From Candidatus Bandiella numerosa (lineage in GTDB: Bacteria; Pseudomonadota; Alphaproteobacteria; Rickettsiales; Midichloriaceae), in NCBI RefSeq assembly GCF_021811875.1, contig NZ_JAJBJD010000005.1:1-16135 (forward strand): DNA of 16,135 nucleotides, read 5' to 3'. The notes under the pieces are model-generated. The model was not told the DNA's origin, searched no databases, and saw only the letters and a program-made list of their open reading frames with translations. This document shows positions 14,896 through 16,135 of the stretch, in pieces; positions within the stretch are counted from its first letter, which is position 1; each line of letters starts with the position of its first letter. A program made the translations under genes and the position numbers.

Positions 14896-15765
14896 TTATA
14901 TAATGTTATGAATTTCCAAGGCTCTTATCAATCTTGTCATCCCAATTCCTCCTCCAAATCTAGGAAAGAATTTTAAATTTAAGAAGCTATCTAGTTCGTA
15001 TTTTATTCTTTCTTCACCAAATTTTGCATATAATAATTTTGCATATTCACCATTACTGATGGTATGGAATTTTTCATACATATCTTCTGGATCAGTTGAT
15101 CTCTCAGCACTTCCTATAGTTTCCTGCCCTTCAATGATAACATCTATTTTGTTGGCGATATCTCCAACCATTTGCATATTCCAAAAAGGACTTGTAGAAA
15201 GTGGGAAATTCGTAAGTAAAATTGCAGGACCAAATTCTTTTAGCATTTGAGCTTCATGCTCGTTTTCGATTATATTTGTTCCATATTTTTTTGCCATATC
15301 TAGGTATTTTTTTTCAGGAATTTTATCAATATCTTGAATTCCTAAAAAAGCTATCAACTCTCTTTCCATCTTTTTTAAATCTTCAAAATTGCCATGAGAT
15401 TCAAATTCAAACATTGGAAAAATTGTTTTATGCCTGCCAGGTATCGGATTTGGTTCATTCCTATATGAGGTTGATAAACAAAAATAACCAGCCACATCTG
15501 GCTTGCTAAGCAATTCATACTCTAACCACATTTGACCAGTTTGTGGCAATGGCCAATCTTGTCCTTGATAATGAAAAGTTTGGATTGTTTTTGGGTCCTC
15601 ACACGCTGCAAGGATACTCAATCTACTTTGAGTATGAGTCTCGATATAATTTTTGCCCAAAAAAAAAGACCTTAATAAATTTAAGGTCTTTTGGAAGCTT
15701 GAAGCCGATACTACCAGATCAGCTCGATCATAGAAGCTCAAGGGCGTTAATATATTTGCTATCAT
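14896..15765 (-). CDS. Class II aminoacyl-tRNA synthetase paralogue, AsnA-like
   Basis: The 289 residues correspond to a bare class II synthetase catalytic domain of the Asp/Asn type. A motif 1-like helix (LNLLRSFFLGKNYIETHTQ) is followed by motif 2 with SYRNEP (100-105) and GRHKTIFPMFEFE (110-122), then ETIGSAERSTDPEDMYEKF, and motif 3 GGGIGMTRLIRAL (271-283). There is no N-terminal anticodon-binding OB domain, so it is unlikely to charge tRNA normally. The closest known functional analogue is the archaeal asparagine synthetase related to AsnRS, which amidates aspartate through an aspartyl-adenylate. Whether this enzyme makes asparagine or adenylates something else is unknown. It is the first gene of the pyr operon, 10 nt before pyrF, behind a strong promoter and an AAGG ribosome site. 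Its early codons form a terminator-like hairpin. Confidence 0.75.
   Translation of the reverse strand: MIANILTPLSFYDRADLVVSASSFQKTLNLLRSFFLGKNYIETHTQSRLSILAACEDPKTIQTFHYQGQDWPLPQTGQMWLEYELLSKPDVAGYFCLSTSYRNEPNPIPGRHKTIFPMFEFESHGNFEDLKKMERELIAFLGIQDIDKIPEKKYLDMAKKYGTNIIENEHEAQMLKEFGPAILLTNFPLSTSPFWNMQMVGDIANKIDVIIEGQETIGSAERSTDPEDMYEKFHTISNGEYAKLLYAKFGEERIKYELDSFLNLKFFPRFGGGIGMTRLIRALEIHNII
15659..15692 (-). terminator. Terminator-like hairpin plus T9 inside first gene of pyr operon
   Basis: On the minus strand AAAAGACCTTAA (15692-15681), loop ATTTA and TTAAGGTCTTTT (15675-15664) form a perfect 12-bp stem. It ends in a run of nine T (15667-15659), the shape of an intrinsic terminator. It lies 74 to 107 nt into the AsnA-like coding sequence and roughly 100 nt after the predicted transcription start. 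The codons read KTLNLLRSFFL and are part of the conserved motif 1 helix, so coding and hairpin coexist. Stability rests on a four-base GC-richer core and is moderate. On the plus strand only four T follow, so the signal is directed at the operon. Read as a possible attenuator. Confidence 0.5.
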
Positions 15766-15799
15766 TTATTACCTTTTTTTATTTTTTACCTAACGAGCG

Positions 15800-15827
15800 A
15801 TTATATAGATCTAAATCTATTCGTCAA
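15800..15827 (-). promoter_or_regulatory. Strong sigma-70 promoter of the pyr/prs/tkt operon
   Basis: Reading the minus strand, TTGACG (15827-15822, five of six), a 16-bp spacer and a perfect TATAAT (15805-15800) precede the AsnA-like gene. Transcription should begin near 15793, giving a leader of about 28 nt with an AAGG ribosome site before ATG 15765. The spacer contains the palindrome TAGATCTA, a conceivable operator. The promoter starts 12 bp inside the right IS end and lies outside the IS. Confidence 0.62.
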
Positions 15828-15839
15828 CTGGTAATACAA

Positions 15840-16009
15840 AAGACCATTGCATAATAGGCAGAAAGAAACATATATGATAGAATGAAAAGATAAGTACATA
15901 CGAAAGAGGAGGCAAAATGTCATTTTTAGTAAGAGAAGCAGAAGAACGTATAGAGAAGAGTAAGTTAGTGCGAATAGCAGGAGTGATTAATTGGAAGAGA
16001 GTGGGGTCA
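15840..16009 (+). mobile_element. Right IS fragment, opposite orientation to the left copy
   Basis: Positions 15840-15966 are identical, as reverse complement, to 1-127, so this is a second copy of the same IS end with the transposase pointing rightward, away from the enclosed genes. The IS sequence appears to continue to about 16009, where it meets a group II intron 3' end. The element is therefore interrupted after about 170 bp in this window. Identity of the two copies suggests recent transposition or gene conversion. Confidence 0.75.
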
Positions 16010-16018
16010 ATCGAGTAG
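15917..16018 (+). pseudogene. Transposase N-terminus, interrupted
   Basis: ATG at 15917 follows a strong AGGAGG site at a 4-nt spacing. The reading frame gives MSFLVREAEERIEKSKLVRI, then AGVINWKRVGSIE and TAG at 16016. The last two codons before the stop come from the inserted intron-like DNA, so true transposase coding ends near codon 31. The N-terminal sequence fits an IS5-like transposase, but no DDE residues are in reach and the family is not certain. This copy cannot make a working transposase unless the interruption is removed. Confidence 0.6.
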
Positions 16019-16135
16019 AGAGGCGCATTGCAGCACCTCCCTCTCACACCACCGTACAAGCGATGTCGCATAGGGCGGTTTCAGATTTGTGTTTACCAAA
16101 AGCAGAGTACATAGAGAAGAGATTAATCTTCTCAA
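16010..16135 (-). mobile_element. Group II intron 3' end (domains V and VI), antisense to transposase
   Basis: On the minus strand, a hairpin resembling domain V (16082-16048) has arms ACCGCC and GGTGGT, an upper GCG/CGC stem and a two-base bulge on the 3' arm. It is followed by GTGTGAGAGG, a sequence common next to domain V in bacterial introns. Then comes a 10-bp hairpin like domain VI (arms 16042-16033 and 16026-16017). An unpaired A at 16016 is the seventh base from a terminal AT at 16010, which fits a branch-point A and an AY 3' end. Upstream lies a further 7-bp hairpin at 16114-16133, perhaps domain IV. The maturase gene would lie beyond the window. The usual AGC triad of domain V is not obvious, so the intron may be a variant or degenerate. 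Confidence 0.55.

Noticed and set aside
14896..15765. A functional asparaginyl- or lysyl-tRNA synthetase
   Set aside because: Only the class II catalytic core is present. The anticodon-binding domain is missing and the length matches stand-alone paralogues instead.
1..15966. The whole window as a composite transposon carrying metabolic cargo
   Set aside because: The enclosed genes include core housekeeping genes (nuoI, rpmF, plsX, fabH, rsmD). The outer IS ends and target duplications are not visible, and the right IS is interrupted. Two independent insertions or a rearrangement are simpler.
15817..16071. An 84-codon minus-strand reading frame across the IS/intron junction
   Set aside because: It crosses the intron-exon boundary and the antisense of the transposase, and has no ribosome site. 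It translates structured intron RNA, so it is a spurious frame.

Overview
The window is AT-rich, densely coding DNA from an alphaproteobacterium, most likely a member of Rickettsiales or another obligate intracellular lineage. The evidence is a NuoI that resembles the Rickettsia protein almost motif for motif, the rpmF-plsX-fabH block, very low GC, short intergenic gaps and IS remnants. It does not look like a core Rickettsia. PrmC stands alone here, whereas Rickettsia fuses it to TrmB, and the window carries transketolase, PRPP synthetase, ribD and late pyrimidine genes that core Rickettsia lack. The genus cannot be fixed from this sequence.

Layout: two exactly identical 127-bp copies of one IS end (1-127 and 15840-15966) face each other in inverted orientation and bound everything else. 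The left half is on the plus strand: an RhlE-type DEAD-box helicase behind a near-consensus promoter; then gltP-type symporter, ribD (broken by one frameshift in an A7 run), prmC and nuoI; then rpmF-plsX-fabH behind its own promoter. The right half is one compact minus-strand run of nine genes: AsnA-like class II synthetase paralogue, pyrF, pyrE, pyrD, prs, tkt, rnhB, mltG, rsmD. All gaps are 14 nt or less and several genes overlap. The two halves converge at 8034/8035 with no bases between the stop codons. At the far right the IS transposase is cut after 31 codons by what looks like the 3' end (domains V and VI) of an antisense group II intron.

The minus-strand operon reads as a nucleotide-precursor module. 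Transketolase can supply ribose-5-phosphate, Prs makes PRPP, PyrD makes orotate, PyrE joins orotate to PRPP and PyrF decarboxylates OMP to UMP. carAB, pyrB and pyrC are not in the window. The pyr/prs proteins are short or divergent for their families, and the first gene is an asparagine-synthetase-like enzyme with no obvious place in the pathway.

The most interesting signal is a perfect 12-bp inverted repeat followed by nine T residues on the minus strand (15692 down to 15659). It lies inside the first 110 nt of the first gene of this operon, just downstream of a strong promoter. It has the form of an intrinsic terminator embedded in coding sequence, and could be a translation-coupled attenuator comparable in principle to pyrBI/pyrE attenuation in enterobacteria. 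That is a hypothesis from sequence only.
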